From: Chloroflexota bacterium
GTDB taxonomy: Bacteria > Chloroflexota > Dehalococcoidia > Lucifugimonadales > Lucifugimonadaceae
Direction of reading: 5' to 3'
NCBI GenBank assembly: GCA_002708145.1
Contig: PAOV01000046.1
Coordinates: 9,154 to 16,543 of the forward strand
Length of the DNA stretch: 7,390 bases
Part shown: in pieces, positions 1 through 6,130 of the stretch
Layout of the letters: each line of letters opens with the position of its first letter
How positions within the stretch are numbered: the first letter of the stretch is position 1
The notes under the pieces: generated by a model
Told to the model about the DNA's origin: nothing
The model's database searches: none
What the model saw: the letters and a program-made list of their open reading frames with translations, nothing else
Program-made: the position numbers and the translations under genes

Positions 1-428
1 ACTGTAATCATAGTTCCTTCAACGGGATTAGGAAGAGAGCTGTATGCATTTTTTGTTGCTAAGTCTAAACACTCTGCAAAACTATTGGAATCTAGAAACT
101 TCTTATTCTCCAAAGATTGGGACAAACCTTTGAAGAATTGTGAAAGAATTAAGCCTGAGTTACCTCTTGCCCCCAAGAGACTTAATTTAGCTATATCTTT
201 TGTTAATATGTTTGTTGGTTTTTCTTTATCTTTTTCATTCAGATTTTCTAAAATATACTTTACTGATAAATACATATTCGTACCAGTATCACCATCAGGA
301 ACGGGAAAAACATTTAAGGCATTTATTGTTTCTAAATTTATTTCTAAAGATTTAGAAAAAGATTGAATTGCTTCATATAATTGAATTGAATTTAGTGTGT
401 TTAGTTTGATATTGCCCTCAATTGTCAT
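1..428 (-). CDS. fakA: DAK2-domain protein, YloV/FakA family (5' part; continues beyond left edge)
   Basis: This is the N-terminal 142 residues of a DAK2 (DhaL-like) nucleotide-binding domain; the gene is cut by the window edge. Reading from the ATG at 428, NALNVFPVPDGDTGTNM (residues 36-52) is the Mg-ATP aspartate motif. LLGARGNSGLILSQ (84-97) is the glycine-rich nucleotide loop, and PVEGTMIT (135-142) follows where the family has P-x-EGT. This pattern matches FakA/YloV rather than glycolytic DhaL. In Firmicutes FakA phosphorylates fatty acids bound to a FakB (DegV) partner in the cytoplasm, supplying acyl-phosphate for phospholipid synthesis; whether that holds here is inference. The start is forced: a TAA lies in frame at 446-444, with no other start codon between. 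No Shine-Dalgarno is visible (a T-rich run precedes CC-ATG). It is divergent from rpmB. The C-terminal domains typical of the family lie outside the window. Confidence 0.88.
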   Translation of the reverse strand, partial: MTIEGNIKLNTLNSIQLYEAIQSFSKSLEINLETINALNVFPVPDGDTGTNMYLSVKYILENLNEKDKEKPTNILTKDIAKLSLLGARGNSGLILSQFFKGLSQSLENKKFLDSNSFAECLDLATKNAYSSLPNPVEGTMIT

Positions 429-440
429 GGAAAAAAAATA

Positions 441-446
441 ATTTTA
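441..446 (-). promoter_or_regulatory. possible -10 element for the DAK2 gene
   Basis: TAAAAT reads on the minus strand, with 12 nt between it and the ATG at 428. A transcript starting about 7 nt downstream would have almost no leader, which would fit the absence of a Shine-Dalgarno. No convincing -35 hexamer is seen at 16-18 nt spacing (TAGTAA is the best). The surrounding DNA is so A/T-rich that such a hexamer is expected by chance, so this is only a candidate. Confidence 0.25.
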
Positions 447-453
447 CATATAA

Positions 454-471
454 AATAGTAATATTACTATT
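454..471. repeat. 18-bp perfect palindrome in the divergent intergenic region
   Basis: AATAGTAATATTACTATT equals its own reverse complement over all 18 bases, with no spacer. It sits 26 bp upstream of the DAK2 start codon and 96 bp upstream of the rpmB start. A gapless palindrome of this size is the shape of a site for a homodimeric regulator. It lacks a loop, so it is not a good RNA hairpin, and no T-tract makes it a terminator. In DNA this AT-rich, chance symmetry is possible. Confidence 0.4.
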
Positions 472-474
472 AAT

Positions 475-494
475 TTAACAAATACTTAACAAAT
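475..494 (+). promoter_or_regulatory. TTAACAAAT direct repeat with 11-bp period (PhoP/PhoB-box-like)
   Basis: TTAACAAAT occurs at 475-483 and again at 486-494, giving TTAACA-N5-TTAACA. Hexamers repeated every 11 bp (one helical turn) are the binding pattern of OmpR/PhoB-family response regulators, and the Bacillus PhoP box consensus TT(A/T/C)ACA fits both copies. A weaker hexamer in phase, TTACTA, lies 11 bp earlier at 464-469, inside the palindrome. The repeat is centred roughly 60 bp upstream of the presumed rpmB transcription start. A regulator is inferred from site shape only; none is encoded in the window. Confidence 0.35.
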
Positions 495-530
495 TATTTG
501 CTGAAATAATTAGTTATTTATAAAAACATC

Positions 531-536
531 TATAAT
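531..536 (+). promoter_or_regulatory. probable -10 box of the rpmB promoter
   Basis: A perfect TATAAT lies 30 bp before the rpmB ATG, leaving room for a leader of about 24 nt that contains the ribosome-binding site. No good -35 hexamer lies 16-18 bp upstream (AATTAG region), so recognition might rely on an activator or on a relaxed -35. The AT-rich context means the match alone is weak evidence; its position is what makes it plausible. Confidence 0.45.
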
Positions 537-555
537 AATTTATATAAGCACTTTT

Positions 556-560
556 AGGAA
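556..560 (+). promoter_or_regulatory. ribosome-binding site of rpmB
   Basis: AGGAA lies 6 nt before the ATG at 567. It supports the start that gives a 74-residue bL28 with an unusual N-terminus. The only other in-frame methionine, residue 35, would delete most of the conserved core. Confidence 0.75.
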
Positions 561-566
561 TTTTTT

Positions 567-791
567 ATGCCATCATCTGATCAGTTGAGAGAAAAATTGG
601 GATTAGGCCCAAAACCAAAACCTTTATTTGGAAATAAACGTTCCCACGCACTTAATGCTACAAGAAAAATGTCTAAGCCTAATTTACAAAACAAGTGGGT
701 AGTAATTAATGGTAAAAAATATAGAATCAAATTAACAGCACGAGAGATAAGAACTTTAGATAAAAAAGGCGTTTCACTTTCTGCTGAATAG
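567..791 (+). CDS. rpmB: 50S ribosomal protein bL28
   Basis: This 74-residue basic protein carries the bL28 signature: FGNKRSHALNATRK (residues 21-34) corresponds to the GNNRSHALNATKRR block, followed by PNLQNKW (38-44), NGKKYRIKLTARE (48-60) and IRTLDKKGV (61-69). bL28 binds 23S rRNA in the large subunit. The family usually begins with about 16 residues containing either a CxxC zinc pair or VCxVTGK. Here the core is preceded by a cysteine-free, proline/lysine-rich leader (MPSSDQLREKLGLGPKPKPL), some six residues longer, so this is a zinc-independent form with a divergent N-terminus. The AGGAA ribosome-binding site supports the start. The gene is divergent from the DAK2 gene and converges on rpe, with stop codons 1 bp apart. 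Family assignment rests on motif recognition from memory. Confidence 0.88.
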   Translation: MPSSDQLREKLGLGPKPKPLFGNKRSHALNATRKMSKPNLQNKWVVINGKKYRIKLTAREIRTLDKKGVSLSAE

Positions 792-792
792 T

Positions 793-1458
793 TTATTGTT
801 TCTTTGAATTTCTCAATTCTGAGATAGCAGTCCTTGGGCCCCTATGGTAATTAAATATTCCTGTGCCTGAAATTAAAACATTAGCCCCGGCATCTATGAC
901 TTTTTTTGAGTTCTCAACTTTAATACCCCCGTCTACAGCAATATCTATATCAATATTTTTTTCAAGAGAATAATTTTTTATAGTTGATATTTTTGTTACC
1001 ATATTTTCATTAAAGGTCTGTCCTCCAAATCCAGGCTCTACGGTCATTATCAATATTCTATCTACGCTTTCTATATATGGTAGTATTGATTTTACATTTG
1101 TATTAGGTTTTATTGAGATACCAAGTTCCATTTTACTATTTTTTATTTTTCTTATAGAATCTTCGATATTTTCACATGCTTCATAGTGAATAGTGAATAT
1201 ATCTGCCCCACTTCTCTCGAATTCATTTATAAACCTTATGGGCTCTTCTACCATCATATGTACATCTATCTTTAGATTTGTTATGGCTCTTATAGAATCT
1301 AAAATTGGCAATCCAAAAGTTATATTAGGTACAAACATGCCATCCATTACATCATAATGTATCTCATCAGCACCTGCGTTTTCAATTTCCTTGATTGAGT
1401 CATATAAATTCAAGAAATCGGCAGATAAAATTGAAGGAGAAATTCTAATTTTTTTCAT
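793..1458 (-). CDS. rpe: ribulose-phosphate 3-epimerase
   Basis: Rpe interconverts D-ribulose 5-phosphate and D-xylulose 5-phosphate in the cytoplasmic pentose-phosphate (or Calvin) pathway. The 221-residue (beta/alpha)8 barrel is the usual length. Visible motifs are SPSILSADF (7-15), HYDVMDGMFVPNITFG (34-49) with metal ligand H34 and acid/base D36, IDVHMMVEEP (64-73) with H67, MTVEPGFGGQ (138-147), VDGGI (175-179) with the second catalytic aspartate D176, and ISGTGIF (196-202) as the phosphate-binding end. SIKPNT (115-120) replaces the commoner LNPxT. The ATG lies inside the last codons of argH (14-bp overlap), and no Shine-Dalgarno is visible in the 20 bp before it, so translation probably depends on ribosomes finishing argH. 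The stop codon is 1 bp from the rpmB stop on the opposite strand. Confidence 0.96.
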   Translation of the reverse strand: MKKIRISPSILSADFLNLYDSIKEIENAGADEIHYDVMDGMFVPNITFGLPILDSIRAITNLKIDVHMMVEEPIRFINEFERSGADIFTIHYEACENIEDSIRKIKNSKMELGISIKPNTNVKSILPYIESVDRILIMTVEPGFGGQTFNENMVTKISTIKNYSLEKNIDIDIAVDGGIKVENSKKVIDAGANVLISGTGIFNYHRGPRTAISELRNSKKQ

Positions 1459-2851
1459 AATTATTAGTAGTTACTTTTATCTCTTTTTTAGCCTTAATTA
1501 AAGCTTTTTCGACAATTTTTCTTGCAGTTCCACCAACAGAATTCCTTGATTCAATAGCTGTTTTTAAACTTAGTTTCAAAATATCTTCTTCAAAGTATTC
1601 AGAGTATTTTTTGTAGTCATTTATTGTGAGTGATGAAATCATTTTATTTTTCTTGATTAGCTCTTTTGTTAAGTTAGAAATAATCACATATGACTCTCTA
1701 AAAGGAATACCTTTTTTCACTAAATAATCTGCTATATCAGTGGCTAAAATAAAACTATTTTCGGCTGAAGAAAGCATTATTTCTTTGTTTATTTTTATGT
1801 TCTTAATTATTCCATCTGCAACATCTAAGCACTTCATTGTTGTGGATGCAGATTCAAAAAGATGCTTTTTGTCTTCTTGCAAATCTCTATTATATGTTAG
1901 TGGTAATCCTTTTAAGATTGTAAACATACCAACTAAAGAACCAAACACTCCGCCAGTTTTTCCTCTAATTAATTCCGCGTAATCAGGATTTCTTTTTTGG
2001 GGCATCATACTAGAGCCGGTTGAAAAATTATCTGAAATTTTTATGAATTGAAATTCTTCTGAAGACCAAATAATTATCTCTTCACTAAACCTAGATAAAT
2101 GAGTCATCAGTAGCGAGCAAGCATTTATGAATTCAATAATAAAATCTCTATCAGAAACTCCATCCATAGAATTGTTTGAAATATTTGAAAATTTTAACTC
2201 TTTTGCTAACCATTCTCTATCTACAGGATAACTAACCCCTGATAAAGCACCTGACCCCAAGATCATTACATCTGCGCTGCTGTAAACTTGCTCAAATCGA
2301 TTCAAATCTCTTTTTAACATTTCATAATATGCTAAAAAATGATGAGCCAGTGAAATGGGTTGTCCTTTTTGCAAATGTGTGTACCCTGGAAGTAATGTAT
2401 CAATATTTTTTTCTGCAATTTTTACAAATGAATATTGTAATTCTGAAATTTTTGAGATCATTTGTATGCATGTTTTTTTAGTCCACATTCTAACATCGGT
2501 AACAACCTGATCATTTCTTGATCTAGCTGTATGTAGTTTGCCAGCAATTTCTCCAATATGATCATATAGTCGACTTTCTATATTCATATGTATGTCTTCT
2601 AAACCAGATTTCCATTCAAATGTATTGCTTGATATTTCTTTTTTTATAGTCAAAAGACCAGTAATAATTTTTTCTTTATCTTTTTCAGTAATAATTTTTT
2701 GCTTAGCAAGCATTTTAGTATGAGCAATTGACCCTATGATATCTTCCTCATACATTTGCTTGTCAATGTCAATAGAAGATGTGAAATCATCTTCTAAATT
2801 ATTACCGCTGACACTACTAGTAAAATTATTTTTTTTGTTCATATTAGACAT
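1445..2851 (-). CDS. argH: argininosuccinate lyase
   Basis: ArgH cleaves argininosuccinate to arginine and fumarate, the last step of arginine synthesis. At 468 residues it has the normal length of this fumarase/aspartase-superfamily homotetramer. Motifs are IIGSIAHTKML (38-48), HTARSRNDQV (107-116), LPGYTHLQKGQP (154-165) with catalytic H159, and the superfamily signature GSSMMPQKRNPD (279-290) on the mobile loop with the catalytic serine (S280/S281). The extreme N-terminus is odd: the family's usual LWGGRF is absent, and residues 8-26 instead hold two copies of an FTSS(V/I) stretch 13 residues apart. The start at M1 is favoured over M4 by AGGA at 2862-2859, 7 nt upstream. The gene begins 12 bp after argG and overlaps rpe by 14 bp. 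Confidence 0.96.
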   Translation of the reverse strand: MSNMNKKNNFTSSVSGNNLEDDFTSSIDIDKQMYEEDIIGSIAHTKMLAKQKIITEKDKEKIITGLLTIKKEISSNTFEWKSGLEDIHMNIESRLYDHIGEIAGKLHTARSRNDQVVTDVRMWTKKTCIQMISKISELQYSFVKIAEKNIDTLLPGYTHLQKGQPISLAHHFLAYYEMLKRDLNRFEQVYSSADVMILGSGALSGVSYPVDREWLAKELKFSNISNNSMDGVSDRDFIIEFINACSLLMTHLSRFSEEIIIWSSEEFQFIKISDNFSTGSSMMPQKRNPDYAELIRGKTGGVFGSLVGMFTILKGLPLTYNRDLQEDKKHLFESASTTMKCLDVADGIIKNIKINKEIMLSSAENSFILATDIADYLVKKGIPFRESYVIISNLTKELIKKNKMISSLTINDYKKYSEYFEEDILKLSLKTAIESRNSVGGTARKIVEKALIKAKKEIKVTTNNYEKN

Positions 2852-2858
2852 AAAAAAA

Positions 2859-2862
2859 TCCT
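2859..2862 (-). promoter_or_regulatory. ribosome-binding site that sets the argH start
   Basis: AGGA on the minus strand, 1 nt after the argG stop codon, is 7 nt from the ATG at 2851 and 16 nt from the alternative ATG at 2842. The spacing favours the upstream start and argues that the unusual N-terminus of ArgH is really translated. Confidence 0.6.
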
Positions 2863-2863
2863 A

Positions 2864-4087
2864 TCATTTACTATCATGAAAAGTTTGATTTTTTGCTTGA
2901 GTTTTACCAGGCAATGAAAATATATCAATAAATCCAGTAGCTGAAGAATGTTCAAAAATATCATCTGTTGAGTAAGTTGCCAAGTCAAAATCATAAAGAG
3001 AATATTCAGATCTCCTACCTGTGACAATACAATTTGCCTTATGAAGTTTTACTCTTACTTCTCCTGTGGTATATTTATGCATATCATTCATCATTGCATC
3101 AATATTATTTCTTAATTCAGTAAACCATCTTCCATCATAAACCATGTCAGAATAGACTTGAGAGATAGTGTTTTTCATTCTTTGTTGATCTCTTGAAAGG
3201 GTTAATGTTTCAAGTGCTTTAATTGATTTGTGAAGAACTATTGCAGCAGGAGTTTCATAAACTTCTCTCGATTTTATTCCTACTAGCCTATTTTCTGTGT
3301 GGTCTATTCTTCCTACACCATGTTCGCCAGCTAAACTATTAAGTTTTTCAATTAAGTCCTTACCGGAAACTTTTTTATTATCCAATGAAACTGGAATTCC
3401 TTTTTCGAAACCGATTATGATTTCAATTGGTTTATCAGGTGTATTTTCTATTGACTTTGTCCATGAAAAAGCATCTTCAGGAGGTTCTGACCATGTATCT
3501 TCCAAGTCTTCTCCTTCTATTGCTTGCCCCCATATATTTCTGTCAATAGAGTATACTCTTTGATCATTTCCAACCTCACGTAACTCTAATCCTGCTTTAT
3601 TGGCATACATTTTTTCCTCATCTCTTGTCATACCCCATTCTCTAGCTGGAGCTATGATTTTTAGAGGAGAGCTATCAGCCATTAAGGTCATTACTGAAGC
3701 ATCAAATCTTACTTGATCATTACCCTTACCTGTACAGCCATGAGCAACTGCACTTGCTCCAACTTTTCTAGCGGCTTCAACCAGTTTTTTAGCCATAAGG
3801 GGTCTGCCTAAAGCTGTTGATAATGCATATGAATCTTCATATACAGCTCCTGCTTTGAGTCCTGGAAAAATATAATTATTAACAAATTCATCTTTTACAT
3901 CCCAGACTAATGATTCTATGGCTCCTGCTTTTTTTGACCTTTCTCTAACACGTTCAATCTCAGGGCCTGAGCCTAAATCTACTGTTAATGTAACGACATC
4001 CATATTATAATTTTCTTGTATCCATACTGTGGAAATTGTTGAATCCATTCCTCCACTGTATGCGAGAACACATTTTTCTTTACTCAT
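2864..4087 (-). CDS. argG: argininosuccinate synthase
   Basis: ArgG joins citrulline and aspartate with ATP to give argininosuccinate, AMP and PPi. The 407 residues match the bacterial family length of about 400. The N-type ATP pyrophosphatase loop is AYSGGMDSTIS (9-19), a variant of the usual AYSGGLDTS. Then come YALSTALGRPLMAK (87-100), HGCTGKGNDQVRFD (116-129) for aspartate, citrulline and phosphate contacts, APAREW (146-151), EPPEDAF (201-207), and GVGRIDHTENRLVGIKSREVYETP (positions 257-280, key residues E265, N266, R267 and E275). DGRWFTELR (318-326) and TGEVRVKLHKANC (341-353) form the C-terminal tetramerisation region. AAGGAA at 4101-4096 lies 8 nt before the ATG. It begins 22 bp after argD and ends 12 bp before argH. 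No key residue is missing. Confidence 0.97.
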   Translation of the reverse strand: MSKEKCVLAYSGGMDSTISTVWIQENYNMDVVTLTVDLGSGPEIERVRERSKKAGAIESLVWDVKDEFVNNYIFPGLKAGAVYEDSYALSTALGRPLMAKKLVEAARKVGASAVAHGCTGKGNDQVRFDASVMTLMADSSPLKIIAPAREWGMTRDEEKMYANKAGLELREVGNDQRVYSIDRNIWGQAIEGEDLEDTWSEPPEDAFSWTKSIENTPDKPIEIIIGFEKGIPVSLDNKKVSGKDLIEKLNSLAGEHGVGRIDHTENRLVGIKSREVYETPAAIVLHKSIKALETLTLSRDQQRMKNTISQVYSDMVYDGRWFTELRNNIDAMMNDMHKYTTGEVRVKLHKANCIVTGRRSEYSLYDFDLATYSTDDIFEHSSATGFIDIFSLPGKTQAKNQTFHDSK

Positions 4088-4109
4088 ATAAACTATTCCT
4101 TGTATAAGT

Positions 4110-5306
4110 TCACATATCTTTTAATACTGAATCTAGTATTGAAACTGCTTTATCTATTTCATTTTTTGTAACATTAAGTGGTGGCATAAATCTTATCATA
4201 TTTGGACGAACAGCGTTGATAAGTAGCCCCTTATCTAAGCAGCGAGAAACTATTTCAGCAGATATATCTTTTGACATTTCTAGACCGATTAAAAGCCCCT
4301 TCCCTCTTACTTCGGTTATAAATGAAAAATTATTCATTAGGGCATTTAATTTATCCATAAAATAGTTACCATTATTGTTAGCTATTTCTGGAAGTTTTTC
4401 ATCTAATAATACTTGTGCCGCTGCTCCTCCTGCAGCAGTAGTAAGCGCATTACCTCCGAATGTTGAACCATGATCGCCCGGTTCTAGCACTGAACAAAAT
4501 TCTTTAGTCAAAAAAGCTCCTAATGGTGTTCCTGCTCCTAGAGCCTTTGCTAAGCTCATTACATCTGGCTCAACATTACTATATTTTTGATAACCAAAAA
4601 ATGTTCCTAACCTTCCCATACCTGTCTGAACTTCATCTAACATAAAGAGAATATTTTTTTCATGACAAAAATTCATTACTTCAATCAGGTAATTATCTGA
4701 CGGTATATTAACTCCTCCTTCACCTTGAACTGGTTCAAGTAGTACTGCGCAGGTTTTATCCTTATCATAAGCAGATTTTATTGCATCTAAATTATTATAC
4801 TCAACGTTAACAAATCCTGGCATCAGAGGTTTCCAATTATTTTGATAATGTGGTTGTCCAGTTGCTGCCATCATTGCTTGGGTTCTACCATGAAAAGAAT
4901 TCAAGGTGGTAATAATTTCAAAAGCCCCATTTAATTTTTGTTTTCCCCATTTTCTTGCAACCTTACATGCTCCCTCATTAGCTTCTGCTCCAGAGTTACA
5001 AAAGAATACTCTATCTAGGTCTGAATTTTCAATTAAAATTTTTGCCAATGGGAGCTGTGGTGTAGTATAAAACAAATTAGACATTTGTAAAATTTTAGAT
5101 GCTTGATCTTGAATCGCTTTAGTTACTTTTGGGTGATTATGACCTACATTTAACACTGCCCATCCTGCTGTAAAATCTAAATATGAATTATCCTCATTAT
5201 CAAAAACTTCTGTACCTTGTCCTCTGACAAGAACAGGTGGCATTCTATTTACAACTTGCATATAATATTTTTTTTCTAATTCTTTGTATTCTTTGCTAGA
5301 TAACAT
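4110..5306 (-). CDS. argD: acetylornithine aminotransferase (class III PLP enzyme)
   Basis: ArgD transfers an amino group from glutamate to N-acetylglutamate 5-semialdehyde, giving N2-acetylornithine. The 398 residues fit fold-type I class-III aminotransferases of the ArgD/AstC group. Motifs in order are LDFTAGWAVLNVGHNHP (43-59), NSGAEANEGACKVARKW (104-120) binding the cofactor phosphate, SFHGRT (137-142), LLEPVQGEGG (189-198), LDEVQTGMGRLG (223-234) with D224 pairing with the pyridine nitrogen, SLAKALGAGTPLGA (251-264) with the Schiff-base lysine K254, and HGSTFGGN (279-286). A strong GGAG at 5316-5313 lies 6 nt before the ATG. The gene sits 24 bp after argB and 22 bp before argG. Related enzymes use ornithine, GABA or succinylornithine, but the setting between argB and argG favours acetylornithine; ArgD may also serve lysine synthesis. 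Confidence 0.95.
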   Translation of the reverse strand: MLSSKEYKELEKKYYMQVVNRMPPVLVRGQGTEVFDNEDNSYLDFTAGWAVLNVGHNHPKVTKAIQDQASKILQMSNLFYTTPQLPLAKILIENSDLDRVFFCNSGAEANEGACKVARKWGKQKLNGAFEIITTLNSFHGRTQAMMAATGQPHYQNNWKPLMPGFVNVEYNNLDAIKSAYDKDKTCAVLLEPVQGEGGVNIPSDNYLIEVMNFCHEKNILFMLDEVQTGMGRLGTFFGYQKYSNVEPDVMSLAKALGAGTPLGAFLTKEFCSVLEPGDHGSTFGGNALTTAAGGAAAQVLLDEKLPEIANNNGNYFMDKLNALMNNFSFITEVRGKGLLIGLEMSKDISAEIVSRCLDKGLLINAVRPNMIRFMPPLNVTKNEIDKAVSILDSVLKDM

Positions 5307-5330
5307 TTTTTTCTCCGAGTTAATTATTAA

Positions 5331-6119
5331 TTATATAATTTTTGTTCCAATAATTTTATTTTCAATACATTGCAATAAAGCTCCTGAATCTCTACCATCA
5401 ATTATATGCGCACTTCCGCCATTTTGTATTCCTTTTAGACAGGCTTCAATTTTTGGTATCATTCCACCAGATATAATACCTGATTTTAGTAGTTCAATAG
5501 CTTGAGATTTAGTCATTTTTGATATTAGTCTTTTATTATGATCCAGTACTCCTTCTACATCAGTAAGAAAAATAAGCTTTTCTGATTGCATATTGTTTGA
5601 GATAAAACTTGCTGCTGTGTCAGCGTTAATATTCAAGATATTGTCATCTTTTTTATTTGAATAAATATTTATTCCTAGTGGTGCTATGACGGGGATTGAT
5701 TTAGAACGAATTATAGTTTTTATAATCTCCAAATTAACTTTTATAATTTTACCAACATAACCTAATTCTTCACTCAATAATTTACATTCAAATAAAGAAT
5801 TTGAAATACCTGATAAACCTGTAGCATTGCCTCCTAAGTTTTGTATTTCCGAGACTATATTATTATTGATTAGTCCTGATAAGACTGAAGCGGCTACGTC
5901 TCTAGTTTCTTTATCCGTTCTTCTGATTCCATTTATGAATTCAGGAAGAATCCCTTGCTTTGCAATCCATTTATTTATTTCTTTTCCACCACCATGAACA
6001 ATAATAGGAGTTATACTTTCTTTTGAAAATTTTAATATATCTGATAATGAACTATCATTTTCTCCAAGAGTACTTCCGCCAATTTTAATTACTATAGTAT
6101 TTTTTTTTTCGTTTTTCAA
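5331..6119 (-). CDS. argB: acetylglutamate kinase
   Basis: ArgB phosphorylates N-acetyl-L-glutamate with ATP, the second step of arginine synthesis. The 262-residue amino-acid-kinase fold shows KIGGS (12-16, phosphate-binding lysine K12), VHGGGKEI (41-48), GIRRTD (64-69, substrate arginine R66), NINADTAA (163-170), FLTDVEGVL (184-192), SGGMIPKIEAC (217-227, K223) and HIIDGR (238-243). There is no N-terminal helix ahead of the kinase core, and the C-terminus (LLQCIENKIIGTKI) lacks the LFTDxGIGT-like segment of arginine-inhibited kinases, so feedback sensitivity is doubtful. The start is TTG: no ATG, GTG or TTG lies upstream before an in-frame TAA at 6140-6138, and no alternative lies between it and the KIGGS motif. 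Codons 4-7 form an uninterrupted A10 run. It follows argJ by 35 bp. Confidence 0.95.
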   Translation of the reverse strand: MKNEKKNTIVIKIGGSTLGENDSSLSDILKFSKESITPIIVHGGGKEINKWIAKQGILPEFINGIRRTDKETRDVAASVLSGLINNNIVSEIQNLGGNATGLSGISNSLFECKLLSEELGYVGKIIKVNLEIIKTIIRSKSIPVIAPLGINIYSNKKDDNILNINADTAASFISNNMQSEKLIFLTDVEGVLDHNKRLISKMTKSQAIELLKSGIISGGMIPKIEACLKGIQNGGSAHIIDGRDSGALLQCIENKIIGTKII

Positions 6120-6130
6120 AAGATTAAATT

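Noticed and set aside
85..366. 93-residue open frame on the plus strand
   Set aside because: It lies wholly antisense to the DAK2-domain gene, whose PDGDTG and GARGNSG motifs on the minus strand are unmistakable. The plus-strand product resembles no family I know.
504..519. Inverted repeat AAATAA-TTAG-TTATTT upstream of the rpmB -10 box
   Set aside because: Six-base arms made only of A and T are expected by chance here. It overlaps the -35 zone, so it is recorded but not claimed as an operator.
762..767. A6 run read as T6 on the minus strand, as an intrinsic terminator for the arg-rpe transcript
   Set aside because: The preceding 25 nt on that strand form no stable G+C-rich stem, so the T-run alone is not a terminator.
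811..824. Hairpin TCTCA-ATTC-TGAGA as a bidirectional terminator for rpmB and rpe
   Set aside because: The stem is only 5 bp with three A/T pairs, it lies inside rpe, and no T-tract follows on either strand.
1740..1982. 80-residue plus-strand open frame
   Set aside because: Antisense to the C-terminal half of argH, including its conserved signature region; a frame shadow with no ribosome-binding site of note.
2839..3027. 62-residue minus-strand open frame over the argG-argH junction
   Set aside because: Out of frame with argG, which has intact C-terminal motifs here; the hydrophobic, low-complexity product reflects AT-rich DNA.
3297..3563. 88-residue plus-strand open frame
   Set aside because: Antisense to the conserved middle of argG; no independent coding signal.
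2864..4087. ArgG P-loop variant SGGMDST as a sign of altered function
   Set aside because: The N-type pyrophosphatase loop tolerates SGGxDS/T, and every other substrate-binding motif is intact, so ordinary argininosuccinate synthase is the simplest reading.
5284..5505. 73-residue plus-strand open frame across the argD-argB junction
   Set aside because: Antisense to argB's conserved C-terminal half; hydrophobic stretches come from T-rich complements of the coding strand.
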